This document shows positions 38,701 through 51,502 of a DNA stretch of 64,000 bases, in pieces. The position numbers were made by a program, and so were the translations under genes. Origin of the DNA: Panagrolaimus kolymaensis (Eukaryota > Nematoda > Chromadorea > Rhabditida > Panagrolaimidae). Under the pieces are notes generated by a model that saw only the letters and a program-made list of their open reading frames with translations, was not told where the DNA came from and did not search any database. Each line of letters starts with the position of its first letter. Positions within the stretch are counted from its first letter, which is position 1. The stretch lies in the NCBI GenBank assembly GCA_028622995.1, contig JAJQJQ010000020.1:3658001-3722000 (forward strand). The letters are read 5' to 3'.

Positions 38701-40193
38701 CAAATCATAATATGTTTCAGCGAGCGAGATGAAAGCAGCACGAGTGAGTTCAAGATCACCAAATTCAGGATCACCAGGAAGATTCTTGGATGCTCTATAA
38801 AGTGATATGTATTGGCTGGTTATAAACCATAAGATAACTTACTCAACCATTTTCATATAATATTCAATTGCAAGTTCAGAAGCTAAACCATCGATAGACA
38901 TCTCATCACCACATTTTTCGTAAATTCTTGCAATCTTCAAAAAATCAGGAGAGCTAGTTGCTTTCAGCTTTGCAATAGCTTTCAATCGTTGTTCAAGTTT
39001 GAATACTGAAATGGAGGAAAGTTATAATCGATATTTTTTAAACAACAAACTCACGTTTGATCAATCCTTGTTTAGCATTTTCCTTTCTTTCAACTTTACA
39101 TTTGGAGTCGTTATAAACTTTCCAGTAATATTCTTCAGCTTGCGTTATGTTTTTATGGATCAATGAATCTTCAGCAATGAATAAGTAAGTTTCCAATTTT
39201 TTATCATAATCTGTTCCAACTATCTTGAGCATTTTAAGAGAAATATCAAGAAGATCATTGCGATTAACAAATTTTCGCTTGGTATGAAGAAGAATGTAAT
39301 GCAATTCATGATCTATGTTTAACCTAAAAAGTACCAATAAAAAATGTCATGAAACTAGCAAAAAGTTAACAGCATAAACTCCATAATCACTCACTTGTCA
39401 TATTCCAGAGCTTTGTTACAATAGGTTTCAGCTTCATTAAGATTTCCTTCTGCTTCACAAATGTTTGTTAAAAGTTGATAAATACCAGCTTTTCGTCGGC
39501 TGGAATCATCCCTTTCGTTTGAATCATCTTTCACCTTCATCACTATTTTATCAATGGACGATGTCTGTTCTACGAGAAGTTCTAATGAAAGATTTGCGTA
39601 TTTCCGGGCCTGAAAATCGAACGGTTAAAATATGATCATCCAAAACATTGTTATTCAGGCAGAATAAAAGATACTAAACATACCTTTTCCAAGTAATTAG
39701 GGCTTTGAGTTAAATGTTCAAGGTAAGATAAAGAAGCGATATGCAAAGCAATTTGCTTTTTACTGACATCAAGATTCTTCACATGGTTCATAAAATTCTT
39801 TAAAGCTTTTAATATCTCATTTTGTGTACCTAAAATACTTGGAATCATAACAATTTGAAAAAACGAATGAACGAAAAACATACCACATTCAAAAAGCATT
39901 TCAACAACACTTCGATAAGCTAAATATTCATTTTCAACTTTTTCTGATGTATCATTGGCACATTTGGAAGCATAATTTATTGCATCTTGATAAATTGTTA
40001 CAGCTTGACGATAGTTTTTTGATGAAGAATAAAGTGAACCAAGTTCAATGGCAGTTCGTAAAGCAGATTCATATTTTTTTTCATTGACAAATCGATCAAG
40101 TCTTCGCTTTAAATCTGAAAAAAAAGGAATGGATTAATGTGATGTAAAGAAATGAATAATGAATTGTTTACCTTGAATGTCTCTGTTTGACAT
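35750..40193 (-). CDS. TONSL (Tonsoku-like) replication-repair protein
   Basis: Thirteen exons in frame give 1155 residues: 40172-40193, 39884-40114, 39684-39829, 39395-39609, 39055-39323, 38843-39005, 38506-38794, 37812-38312, 37443-37674, 36715-37387, 36403-36656, 36129-36268, 35750-36082. Residues 8-445 are TPR-like helices (RTAIELGSLYSSSKNYRQAV and others). About 520-680 are ankyrin repeats (NDLHEASKRS, GWTPLSEAVSYGQADIVKYL, QTPLMEACTQGNYEIICNLI). About 700-930 is an acidic/basic Ser-rich linker with repeated DSEDE and SRRDE units. About 950-1155 are leucine-rich repeats (KLTELDLSQ, KLKILDLYGTS, SLSYLDVSHTC). This order is unique to TONSL, which with MMS22L recognises newly made histone H4 unmethylated at K20 and supports homologous recombination. 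The protein is somewhat shorter than human TONSL (1378). It is divergent from NudC with 285 bp between start codons. Confidence 0.92.
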
Positions 40194-40478
40194 TTATGTG
40201 AAGATGAAAGAAGACAAAGGTTGAATAAATTCTGAAAGCTATAAAATAAACAACAGAAGTTTGGAAGCATGAATTTCGCGCGTTTGAATTTTTTTTTTCA
40301 AGTTTGCAAGTTGCAACCAAACTTTTTGAATCTCAAACGTTCACACACAGCGTTGGCTAAATGCGTGTCAAACAAATTTTATGTGAAACTTTGGTAACGG
40401 CGTTTTCATGGAAACGTAAACGTTCTTCTTTAATTATAAATTTTTGTTTGCACTTTTTGATCATCATCACAATAAAAT
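40194..40478. promoter_or_regulatory. Bidirectional TONSL/NudC promoter with E2F-type site
   Basis: TTTCGCGCG at 40275-40283 contains the palindromic core of the E2F/DP consensus TTTCGCGC, about 80 bp upstream of the TONSL ATG. TONSL is an S-phase gene, so E2F control would make sense; that is inference. Further CG-containing words (AACGTAAACGTTC near 40413) stand out from the AT background. Confidence 0.5.
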
Positions 40479-41125
40479 ATGGTTGAAAAGAACATAGAAG
40501 AACTTAATCCAACTATGAGCAATGAAGAGAACGAAGAAGACAAAGGAAAACTTGATCCAAATATGGGAAATGGATATGATCATGAAAAATATCAATGGAC
40601 TCAAACTCTTGGAGAAGTTGAAATTCGTGTTCCTATGAAAGCAACGTTCCCTCTCAAAGGTGCTCATGTTGTCTGCAATATCAGTAAGCGTCATCTTGTT
40701 TGTGGACTCAAAGGACATCCTGCGATTCTCGATGGTGAACTTTCCGAAGATATCAAGCCTGATTCTTTCACATGGGTTATTGAAGACAATAAAGCTGTTG
40801 TCATTTCGTTTGAAAAGGTCAGTTTTATCTTCTTTATTTTGCTTTAACCTGTCTAATTTTTAACTTTTAGTTTAACAATATGAACTGGTGGAACCGAATC
40901 TTCGTCGATGAAACTCCAATCAATTCTCGCAAAGTTGTTCCAGAAAATTCAAAGTTATCTGATCTCGAAGGTGATACTCGTCAAATGGTTGAAAAGATGA
41001 TGTATGATCAACGTCAAAAAGAACTTGGACTTCCAACAAGTGAAGAAAAGAAGAAGCAAGATGTTTTAAAGAATTTTATGGCTCAACATCCTGAAATGGA
41101 TTTTTCAAAAGCAAAGTTTAATTAA
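40479..41125 (+). CDS. nud-1: NudC nuclear distribution protein, short form
   Basis: Two exons, 40479-40817 and 40871-41125, encode 197 residues. The CS domain begins at [16 protein letters not shown] and includes [19 protein letters not shown] and VVISFEK then [11 protein letters not shown]. The C-terminus ([19 protein letters not shown]; ending [15 protein letters not shown]) is the hallmark NudC tail. Family members bind dynein/LIS1 regulators and act as Hsp90 co-chaperones. The N-terminal helical dimerisation region present in most animal NudC (about 320-340 residues in total) is missing. TONSL starts only 285 bp upstream, so there is little room for a missed exon. Either the gene is naturally short or the N-terminus lies in an unrecognised small exon. 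Confidence 0.92.
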
Positions 41126-41905
41126 TTTTTTTTCATTTATGTTGTTTATTATTTTATGTAATTTCTTTCATGTTTTTTCAATGTTCAAATAAATTATTAC
41201 CATTGTTTTTTATATACTCTTTTTTATTTATTGTGACATAAACTTTTACAAAGAGTGGGACAACAAACTATAGATACTTTTTGGAAACACATTTGTTAAT
41301 ATGCTAAGGATATAAAATAAAGGAAAGAGAGACTGGATAAAAATGCTAAAACAATACACAATATACTTCTTTTTTTTTAATATTATTGCTATTAAACTTT
41401 TTTTTGTAAACATTTTGGGAGATGAGGAACAAATGGAAAAAGAGGAAAACCAATACAGAGTAAAAACTTTTGATGAAGAAAAAAAAGAGGCTACTATCGG
41501 GTTTCCAAAGAAAACGTTTAACATTTTTCGATCGATACAAAAACAAATCTTGTTAAGCAAAACAAAAAAAATAAAGTGAAATCAAATTTTCGTCAAAAAT
41601 TAATAATAATAAAAATAATAATACTTTTGCGGGTTTTTTTATTTATCTTTCAACAACTACTCCAAAAACTGTTATCAACAAAACAAATTTAGGTTGAAAG
41701 AATTATGTATGTATCTTAATTTAGAGAAAAAGAAGAGGCAAAAAATGGCAATAAAAAAACGTGTGATTTATTTGATTAAGAAAAAAACTTCCGTTTAGCT
41801 TTATTTTTTAAACCAAATAATGAAAAATTCAAAAATAACATATTTGAAGATAAGAAATTGTACTGATGCTGAAAACGATGATGTTAAACGTAATACAATT
41901 TAATC
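41126..41905. other. Convergent 3' flanks of NudC and endophilin
   Basis: AT-rich. NudC has an AATAAATT signal near 41188. The minus-strand endophilin 3' UTR occupies an unknown part of this interval. No coding signal. Confidence 0.5.
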
Positions 41906-43400
41906 TTATTTCTTTAATGGAACAATAATTTGAACATATGAAACTGGAAAGAAGCCAGATTTGCCATTTACATTTCCTTCATACCAATTTTCATCAATTT
42001 GTGAAATTAAATCAATCATTTGTCCTTCTTTAAGTTCTAATTCACCTGGATTTTCTGCTTTAAAATCATATAAAGCTTTGCATGAAGCTTTTGATGCAGC
42101 GGCTCCTCCTTCTGCATGTGTGGTTGATGATGAATCAGTTTTAGATGGAATTGGTCCAGCTGCGGCATTGGATGATGAATTATTACCCATGGACCATGAT
42201 GATGATGTATCATTATTACTTTTAACTCCATTAGCCGTTGATGAAGATGAATATGGTGGAGGTGCACCACCACCAGATGAAACAGAATTAGTATCAAAAT
42301 TCATATTTCCTGTTCCATGGGTTATATCATTTACAGGTGAACGATTGGTTGGACTTCGATTAGTTAGAACGAGTTTAGGATGATGTTCTTGGAAGGGTTT
42401 ATTTGCTGCTTCCTTTACCCTTAAACCAAGTTGATTTTTAAGTTGATCCAAAGTGTGTAAAGTTTGTTGATGGAAATCAATTTGAGCTTCAACTAAAGCT
42501 TTTAATTGTGAAATTTGTTCCACATCATTTGATAAAACATTAAACATTGCTTGTTCAGCTAATTTTTTAGATTCTTCTAATTTTTCTTCAGCTTGAATTA
42601 ATTCTTCATCTCGACCTCCTACTGGTTTTCCACGCTTTTTACAATCATAATCCAATCGTCTTCCACTTAATTTAGTTCGATGATGATTAACTTCTTTAAG
42701 TTCATTATTTTGTAAATGAGTAATGGGATCTAAGAAATTATGTTTAACCACATCTTCAAGTTGATATTTAATATCCGCCATTTGTCGATACGATTCTGCG
42801 CAATCTTTTAATGCTTTAGCTAATTCACTATCATCACCAAGAGATTGACCATATTTTTGCATAGTTTCAGATAAGAGTCCTTCAGTTTGTGGATAAGGGG
42901 AAGTTTTAGTTGTTCCTCGAACTTTTGACATTGCACCCATTGCAGCCATTTTAGCTCGAGTTGCTACAAAAAAATAAATGATTGTTAATAAATTTTGTTT
43001 TCATTTTTTGTTTAATTAATTGGAGACTCACCGGGATTAGGTTGAAGATATTCATTAGTTCCATTAACGAGAGAAGTAATAAGTTCATTAGTAACATCAA
43101 TCTTCTAAAAAAGCAATTATTTATTGAAGGAGTTACTTATATACGGAGCTTACTCTTTCCATTTCCATATATTCATCATCAAGTTTAGTAGCTTCTGCAG
43201 CTCCTACAGCTTCACTAAGGTACTAAAAAAATATGGAGTAAATAATTATTATATATTTATTTTATAAAGATAATTAAAGATGAGAATCTCCAAAAATATG
43301 GTATTCGAATTTTAGAAGTGAGAAAGGTTGAGAGTATGAATGAAACCTAACTAACCTGATTAGCTTTATTAAGTTGCTTTCTTAAACCCGAAAGCGACAT
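41906..43400 (-). CDS. unc-57: Endophilin A (N-BAR plus SH3), synaptic vesicle endocytosis protein
   Basis: Four exons (43356-43400, 43154-43222, 43032-43104, 41906-42963) encode 414 residues. The N-terminal amphipathic helix MSLSGLRKQLNKANQ is followed by the BAR domain (DDEYMEMERKIDVTNELITS, LQPNPATRAKMAAMGAMSKV, HHRTKLSGRRLDYDCKKR, QAMFNVLSNDVEQISQLKAL) to about residue 250. A Ser/Asn/Pro-rich linker comes next and a C-terminal SH3 domain starts at about residue 355 (KALYDFKAENPGELELKEG, DENWYEGNVNGKSGFFPVSYV). Endophilin A bends membranes through the BAR dimer and recruits dynamin and synaptojanin through SH3; in C. elegans the orthologue is UNC-57. The short early exons match the conserved structure of the family. 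About 7.6 kb of non-coding DNA with dyad elements lies upstream. Confidence 0.96.
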
Positions 43401-44629
43401 GATTATTTCTTCTTGTTTTTTTTTTCTTTATAAAAAATTTCTCAGAATAAATGCCAAAATATCAAAACCAAACCAAAAAAATAGAAATAAATGAGTTTTT
43501 TTTACTCCGCTGTCGCTGCCGCTATTGCTGCTGCTATTTATTTGTTTTTAAAGGTTGGTTTTTCTGAAATAAATAAAAAAAAATGTGAATATGTAAACAT
43601 AAAAAAATGATTGAAAAGGATATGTATCTATTTGCTCGAAAGAAGAAAAAAATTACATATATGAAAGGCGATGTAAAAAATAACAAAGCTTTTGGGTCGG
43701 AATGAATTGAAAAGGGAAAAAAACAAAAAATGAATTTGTATTGGATTTCGATAAGGAGTAAAGAAAGATTCCACGATGTAAATAAATAAATGTGAAAAGT
43801 TGGAAAAAGACTTTTTTTTTTATTGGACAGACAACTTTAATTTTGGCAAAAAATGGAAAAAATGCCAAGAATAAATAAAAGCAGGCGATGAAAAGAGGGA
43901 ATGAGATTGCAAAAATCTAAAAACATTCGATCAAATTTCCGGGTTCGTGAATAATAATATCTTTTTGGTTTACAAAAATTTATTATTATTTTTGGGGTTG
44001 TTGGAAACTAAAGTGATCCAAAAGTTAATGTCTTCGATGTCAAAATTTTAATCGAAAAGTAAGTTTTTTTTTCTCGAACAAAAATAGTTTTAAAAAAATA
44101 AAGGTTAATTTTTTTTGAAGATGAGAAAGAAGAAAAAGTCGATAAACAATAAGTTCAAAAAGCACTAATAACATTGAAAACAGCAATAGCAAAAAATAAT
44201 AATGTGAGTCCAATGGGCATCCTTCCATCCATCCTATCTCTCTTTTTGCCTGCTATCCATCCATCCAATCATTCAAAAAACTGAACATTCATTTATTTTT
44301 TTAAAGCGTTTAAAAAATAATAGAGAGAGAGAGAGAGAGAGACCGGAAACAAGTTTAATTTTTTTAAAGAAGATGAAAGGGGATGGATGAGGACACATAT
44401 CAAAGGGAAAAAAAGAGTGAGAAAAAGTTCAAATTTGCAAAACAAAAAGACAGAAATATTTGTGTGAAAGTTTTGATTATGAATGTTGATGCTTGCTGCT
44501 CGAAACTAAAGTGAAAATGAGATGTGAACGATGAGGGAGAGTGATTCAAAGAATCAGATGGATGGAAATAAAAGTTAAAATTTTAATTTTAAAAGTCCAA
44601 ACTTTGGATCAAAAAAGTTAACAAAAAAA
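43401..44629. other. Proximal upstream DNA of endophilin
   Basis: AT-rich, with a CTGCTGCTATTG-type patch near 43505-43540 and a GA microsatellite. Promoter and 5' untranslated exons are expected here but cannot be delimited by eye. Confidence 0.4.
44322..44342. repeat. (GA)n microsatellite
   Basis: About ten uninterrupted GA dinucleotides upstream of endophilin on its template side, i.e. a TC tract relative to the gene. In many animals GA tracts occur in promoters; here it may only be a simple repeat. Confidence 0.8.
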
Positions 44630-47600
44630 GATAGTAACAAAATTTTGCAGAATATTGCTAGTTTTTAGTTACTATCATCACGATTTTTACAATTGACAGC
44701 CATGACTAATATTGCGCTATAAATATGGAAAGTGAATTTAAAATTGCTAAAAACGTGATTAAAAATGCCAGTAAAATTAATAAATGTCAAGGTAGAAAAT
44801 AGTAATCATATTATGCTGAATATTGCTTGTTTTGAATTACTATAATTAATAAATTTTAAGAAAATTCTAGTATTAGATTTGACCTTTCTTAACCAACCAC
44901 AAAAAACTGAAATAAAAAGCCACAGAAAACAACACTCCCGTTTTTAATAACATCAATAAAAAAAATTTCAAAGGTAACAACACACGCAAAGAAAATAAAA
45001 AAAAATCAATGAATGTCGAAAAAAAACTTGATAGACTTGTGATTTCCCAGAAAATTCTTTTTTTCAATTTTCAATATGTACAGCAAAAAAGAAAAAAGAA
45101 ATGAAAAAAAAACAGGTGAAGAAAATATAAAAGAGAACGGAATTTTTGTGCTGCATTTTTTTTGTGTCAGTGATTTCCGTCGTCGTTGATGCTCACATTT
45201 TATTTTTATTTTTGTTTGTTAGTCGTCGACAATTATGTTTGAGAACCACCGCCTTTCGCTTAAGTGGCTTTTAAAATAAAACAAAAAAATAATAATGAAA
45301 AGAAAAAGCAAAAAATGATTTTGAACCACAATAAAAAAATGTACGTACATATAAAAATGATGGGAGTTATTGTAACAACAAAAAAGAAAAATAGTGGACA
45401 AATGGTCTCCAAAAGAAAGGATGATAGTAACTAAAACGAGACAATATTTTTTATTTTCGAATTACTATCATCATTTTTATAAAAATTGTAAAAAAGGTTA
45501 AAAAAAATTGCGTTCAACGATACAAAAAAAAAGTGAAGATGAGTCTTCTGCACAACAACTACCAACATTAAAATTTCAGAGACAATGCAAAATATAAAAA
45601 GTTTGACCTTCACAATATTTTTTAATTTCCGGATCGAATCAAAGGTTTTTTTCGTTGAATTAAAATATTTATACGTTAGGGTCAAATTCGAGACAACAAT
45701 AGAATGAAAAATGAACACAGGTTCAAAATGCAGTAAATAAAAAAAGAAGAGTGTAGCAAATTTAGAATTATAAAAATTTCCGACTAAATTGATAGAAATG
45801 AGAGTAACAAAAATTAGGAAATTATTGTGAAAAAGAAATTACTTTCATTGGAAGATAGTAACATATTTTAAGCAATAGTTTGAAAAATTAAATTACTATC
45901 ACACTAAAAAACGCTTTTTTTCTGCCGAAGGCAATATAAAAATTTTGGTGAACCAATAAATAAGAAATAAAAATGACATAAATAAACTTTTATTTTAAAA
46001 CTAGTAGTAGTATGACAAAAAAAAAGCGATAGTAATCAAATTTAAAAATTTATTGCTTTAAAGTATTGACTATCATTTTTTTTATACTAGTTCTTATTTT
46101 TAAAAAAAAGAGTGGGAGAGAGACACGACGACATGCAAAAGTTTAGTGGAAAAAAAAATAAATAAGAAAAAATAGCCACGTAAAGGATAATTTTATTATT
46201 AAAAAAAAAGGCCAACCAAAAAAGAAAGAATGAAAGGCTTTTTTTGAAAGGGCTTTTATATATAAAAAATGAAATGAATGGAAAGAAAAAAAATGAGATC
46301 ATTGCACTTCGAAACCTTTTTTTTTATAACACTCATAAACGTCGATGGATGTTGATGACTCATTCTCACCCAGAGTCAGAGTTTCTTTCCCTCTTTTTTT
46401 TCATTCACTCATTTCAATTCTCTTTTTTTTTCTTTGCTCTCTCTCTTTTCTTTGATTGAAATTCAATAATAATGATATAACTAACAGGAGGCGGTGGAAC
46501 AACAACACACGAAAAAAAACAAGAGAAAAAAACAAGCTCAGCAGGAGGTAGTTTTCTTGACCAAAATAAGCGGCGTGTGATAATTTGATAGCAATGAAAT
46601 CGCTAAAAATATTGTCAAAAAATTGTTACTTTCATAAAAATGATAGTAACTGTTTTATATTTTGCAATATCGGTTTACTATAAAATAAACTTTTTATTGT
46701 CCAGTAATGAAATCTTTCGATGAAAATCACCCAAAATAGTTTATTTTTAAATAATTTTTACATAAAATGAAGTCTTTAATCTATATAAAAATCTTTGATA
46801 GTAATCAAGTTTTTTAAAATTTTGCCTAAAATCGTTTACTATCATTCAGTGAAATTAACCACATTTGGATTTTTTTGTTTTTGTGAGTTATTATCATCAT
46901 TTTTCTTATCTCTCAATTTTTTTTATGTGAGTTCGCTTCTGAACATTATTATCAAAGCTGAGCAAAGATAAAAATAGAAACTACAACAACCAACCAACAA
47001 CTAAGTCAACAAGAGCAATTCCTCTCTTTTTTTTGAAAGAGGAAAAACGCACAATAAAAAAACAAGCAACCGAAGAAGAAAAAAAAAGAAAGATGAAACA
47101 CTCACACGTTTTTTTTAAAACTTTTGTTTCATTTTTGCAATTTTGTTTTGAAATGTATTGCGGGCAGCGAAGAGAGCAATGGCGAGTTAGTTCGAAGGGC
47201 AATAATAATACATATGATTTCGAAAAATAAAGAAGAAACTTAAATGACATCATTCATTCTCTCATTCATCGATGTTTTGATGATGAAGCTTTTTTTTGTT
47301 GGGAGGAGTGAATTGATGGGGATAAATAATAAATAAGAAACAAAAAAAACTTTCAAGTATGACGAAATTAAAGATGAGAAACTTTAGTTTTTTTTTGCTG
47401 GAGGTTTAGAAAATTTAATAAAAAGCTTGAAATTGGTCAAAAAATAAAATAACTTTTGATACAAAAAAAAAATTGTGTGGATGGATAGTAACGCATTAAC
47501 AAAAAATATCGTTAAATAATGCTTACTATCAACAAACATAAAATTTGTGTGAAGATTACATAAAGAAATGCAACAAAAATAAGGTAATGTCACTTAAAAA

Positions 47601-47758
47601 AACCTGAAACATACATAATAGCAAATATTTTCTTTTTCTTATATCAAAACTATTTATATTAAATGATAGTAACTATTTTTCGACAATATTTATCAACCAT
47701 GTGTTACTACTGAGAGTAGCTATTTTTAAAGAAAAATTGTCAAAACTTGATTATTATT
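44630..47758. repeat. 47-nt dyad elements, cluster D (12 copies upstream of endophilin)
   Basis: Arm-to-arm positions: 44630-44676, 44798-44844, 45423-45469, 45800-45846, 45854-45900, 46028-46074, 46587-46633, 46642-46682 (41 nt), 46797-46843, 47484-47530, 47665-47711 and 47712-47758. Eleven of the twelve are exactly 47 nt. CAATATT-type centres at nt 20-26: 45423, 45854, 47665. AATATTG-type centres at nt 22-28: 44630, 44798, 45800, 46028, 46587, 46797, 47484, 47712. Several lie as close pairs 1-9 bp apart (45800/45854, 46587/46642, 47665/47712). Confidence 0.85.
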
Positions 47759-50700
47759 ATTAAAAGAAATAATATAAAAAGTATTGGAAAAGTAAAAAAA
47801 ACTAAAAATATGAAAAAGAATACAAAGCAAAAAAAACGTAAAAATTCCAATAATAAAAAATATGGTTATTTTTCTTTCGCTTTTTTTTACTGAAAAAAAG
47901 AACGTTTTTTTGAGTCAAAAACAAAAATAAAAAAGCAGACAACAACAAAAAAACGGGCTGCTGTTTTGGAGGAGGACTTGAGCTTTGGCAATATGAAAGA
48001 AAAAAAGTAAAAAATGAGGCATTGATTTTGCGCATTCAGCTGGCTGCGGCTGCATGTTGGCTTGGCTGGCCCTTGCGGTGCTGCCATTTTTTTTTTGCAT
48101 CCCTTTTTTAATCTTTCAAAAAAAACTTTCATGAAAGGTTTTCTTCTTTCGTTATTTTTTTTGAAGGGAAAGAAAAAAATAGTAGTAACACACGGGGCAA
48201 ACAAAAAAAAAAGATGCAACGGCAGTAGTCGTCAAGCATAGAAGAAACAGAAGCTGAAGAGGCCGCAGCGGCATTGTTGTTATTCATCGTCGTCGAAGAA
48301 AAAAAAACACATACAAGAAAAAACTGAATTCACCGGAAGGATGTGTTTGAAAATGTTTTTTCAACCACAACAAAAAAACGTGAAAATGAAATAGGAAAAG
48401 AGGGAGAATAGAACGAGTGAAGGATGCCATATAGCGGATGGATGGATGGTTTTGAAGAAGAAAAAAATAAGAAAAAAAAGAACGGATAAGGAAAGGGTCA
48501 AAGTTTAAAAATTTGAGAAGAATAAAAATATGGAAAAAACAGACATATGTTGTTTTTCCTACAAAAAACAACAAATATATTTTTTTTGCGATGTTGATTG
48601 TTTGCGATGATCCAAAACGAAGCCGATGATCTAAACAAAGAAGTTCGATGATTCACAAAGGGCAAAAAAAAAAACGCATTTTTAGTTTGGGAAATGTCAA
48701 ACTTTCGAAAGCTAAAGTAAAGAAAAAAATTACAAAATTATTGTTTCATAAAGCAAAGTTTAAGAATATCTTACAATTAGCATTTTTCATTCAATACAAG
48801 ACTCGTTGTTCCAGATACACTTGGCATTATCTTTTTTTTTTTTGATTGAGGAAAAAGTGAGAGTTTTTTTTTATAATTTATAAATCTTTAATGGTGGCTC
48901 AAAAAATTCCAAGATGAAAAATGAAAAATAATTAAAGCTCAAATTTTTCTCAAAAGACTGAAAAAAAATGAACGCAATACGTAGTCCCATGGATTTTACA
49001 AGAAAAAAATGGTAAGCTGATTCAATCAAATCTCTCGTCTCGTCAATTAATTTTCAATACATTTTAAAAATGTATTTAAAATTTTATTTGTATGTATTTA
49101 TTATCCTTAAATAAAATTTACTTCCTTTGTTCAAATTTTTTGTTTTTCTTTAAATTTACGTCAAAACCAGAACTAACAAACATTTTCTTTTTACTTCCTA
49201 AATTCTAAATTTTACAATTAGTTCAATCGGCCACTTTTTTTTAGAAAAACATGAAGCATCCTTGTTTCTTTCTTTTTTTAACATGATTAACCAACAACAA
49301 AAAAAAACATCTCAAACACACACAGCAGCTTTTTCCCACAAAAATAAATAAATATTAGAAATTTTGTGTCGAAAAATTCAATAAAACAAATATTTTAAAA
49401 AAGGAAAATGGAATACAATGAAATTGGTAAGAATTCAACAAAATAAAGAAAAGTATTATATTTTAACAATGAAAACACAAAAACGAGAGGGAAAAAAAGC
49501 GACATTTTTATGGATTTTTCCTTGACTTTTTCCCTATTAAAAAGAGTTTTAAAAAAAGTACATGAAAAATACAAACACGGAACAAAAAAGCTTTAAAAAA
49601 ATGTTCAAAGTTAAAGATACTTTAAAAAAATTTTTGAAAAATATTTAAAAATTATCAATTTTTTTTCTTAACTTTATACCCAGAATACCTGCGTCTAAAA
49701 ATTATCAAAAGTCTTATATATGTGTGTGTGACTCTTATATAAATATGAAATGGTTAAAAAAATTAATTATTCTCACACATAATAACTTTAGATTAATTTA
49801 GTTTTAATGCCCAGGATAAAGAAAAAATGAAGGAATTATTAAATTTAAAAAATCCTATGCTTTAAAGTGTAATTTTTTTTCGTTCTTAATAAAGAAGCTT
49901 AAAAAACCCCTCCACAAATTCCATTCAATATGTCAAAAAAGAAAAAACGTATGCACCTATTAATTCGGCGTAGTTGCTACTATTTTTTCCGACAAACAGA
50001 AACACAGAAAATCCCGCTAAAAAGTAACATTCACTGCCAAGCTATCTGATAAGTTATTCCAGTTTAGCCATTGTCAACTCCAGCCGCCATTGTTATCGTT
50101 TATCATGCGTCATGTTTATTCATTGGCGCCAACGCAATCCTTTATGACAGCTTATGGATTTTTAGAAGGAGAAGAGAAAAAAAATATGGAAACTTAAAAC
50201 CAAAATTGTCCTTCGAAAATAAAATAAAATGTTGATGAATTTCAATTGTTTTTTTTTTAAATTTTTTCTATTGCCTTTATTTTATTGAGTAGGATGGGAG
50301 GCGGCGTTTGTGTTCGGTAAATAAAAAGTTTAAACAAAAAATAATTACGTAGAAGGAAATAAAAAACAAGGAAAATGAAGCCAAAATAAAAAAAAAATTG
50401 AGGCGAGACGGGAAACATCGGAAGCTAACTATTGACTCCCAAAAAAATAAGAGGAAGAAAATAACAGCATCCGTAAAGGAAAGAAAAAACAGACTAAAAA
50501 TAAAATAAGAAGACGACTAAAAAAACTTTAGAAAAAAGCAATATTATTTTTCAAATTTCTGTTTTCATTCCATGGCATTTTTTTTTTCAGAAAAAAGCAT
50601 CCATTTGAAGCCGAGCATCTTGAAAAAAAGGAAAAATGAAAAGCGAGCATTCAACCGCCGCTTTTAAGAAAAGCTCCCGATGTTAAAGAAAAAAATAATA

Positions 50701-51012
50701 AAAATAAATGAAGCCGTTTTTCTTTTTCTTTCTTCGTTCAAGAAAAAAAACTTCTAAAAATGAGGAGAAAAAGAAGACGCAAAAAAAAACGTTTTTGAAT
50801 AATTGACAGAACATTTCCCCAACAAACATATTTCTTTTCATGCATGCTTCTTGCGAGAAAAAAAAAGCAAGCAATATTTTTTATTTGAAGAGTTTCCATC
50901 TTTCTTTTTTCTTTTCTTGAGTCATTTCCGGAGGGTTTATAAAGTCTTTAAGAAAAAAATAAAAAAAAGAGACTAAAGGCTTCAAGAAAAAAAATATGAA
51001 CTTACAAAGTAA
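47759..51012. other. Distal non-coding DNA between endophilin and the LINE relic
   Basis: Poly-A and poly-T rich. Less biased patches (48020-48080, 48190-48290, 49980-50160) give no credible exon. No dyad element was found after 47758. Confidence 0.45.
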
Positions 51013-51240
51013 TAATATTTATTTTATTTATTTATTTATTTATTTATTTATTATCTTTTATCTGTCTCGAAGGACGAAAGATTCTAACAAACGACACCAC
51101 GAATCAGACAAAGCAATGACATTGAGACGTTGGAAATTTTTTTCTTGAGTATGTTTCATAATGTCATCAATCCAGCGAGTTGGAGGACGTCCAAGAGGTC
51201 TCTTGCCAGCAGGTTTCCATTCATAATATTTAACTTTATG
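51013..51240 (-). mobile_element. 5'-truncated non-LTR retrotransposon (LINE) 3' end
   Basis: The minus strand encodes about 60 residues that include KPAGKRPLGRPPTRWIDDIM and end at TAA (51058-51060), directly followed by a tail of about ten TAAA units (51013-51052). The GRPPTRWIDDI phrase is the extreme C-terminus of many LINE reverse-transcriptase ORFs. A tetranucleotide tail and 5' truncation are typical of target-primed insertion. Nothing upstream (beyond about 51260) continues the element. Confidence 0.75.
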
Positions 51241-51502
51241 GAAAGAAAAAAGAAGAAGACAATTTTTTTAAAGCATAAAAAACTAAAGAAGAAAAACGTC
51301 ATTTTTTTTTTTGCAGCAACGATGGCATACATTATTTTTTGGTAGACACGACGTCATAATTATTTATCTCATTGTTGCAAAATTTGTAAGAAAAAAGGTC
51401 AAAAAATAATTTACATATTATTAAATTTTTGATTTGATTAATTAATAATTTATTAAAAAATCACAAAATATTTTTTTTAGGATATTTTTTGAAAAAAAAG
51501 AA

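Noticed and set aside
41961..42383. Plus-strand frame of 140 codons
   Set aside because: It is antisense to the endophilin linker and SH3 exon.
50683..50874. Phe-rich short open frames throughout 43.4-51 kb and 5.3-17.8 kb
   Set aside because: They are produced by poly-T and poly-A tracts; none has a recognisable domain, splice signals or homologous wording.
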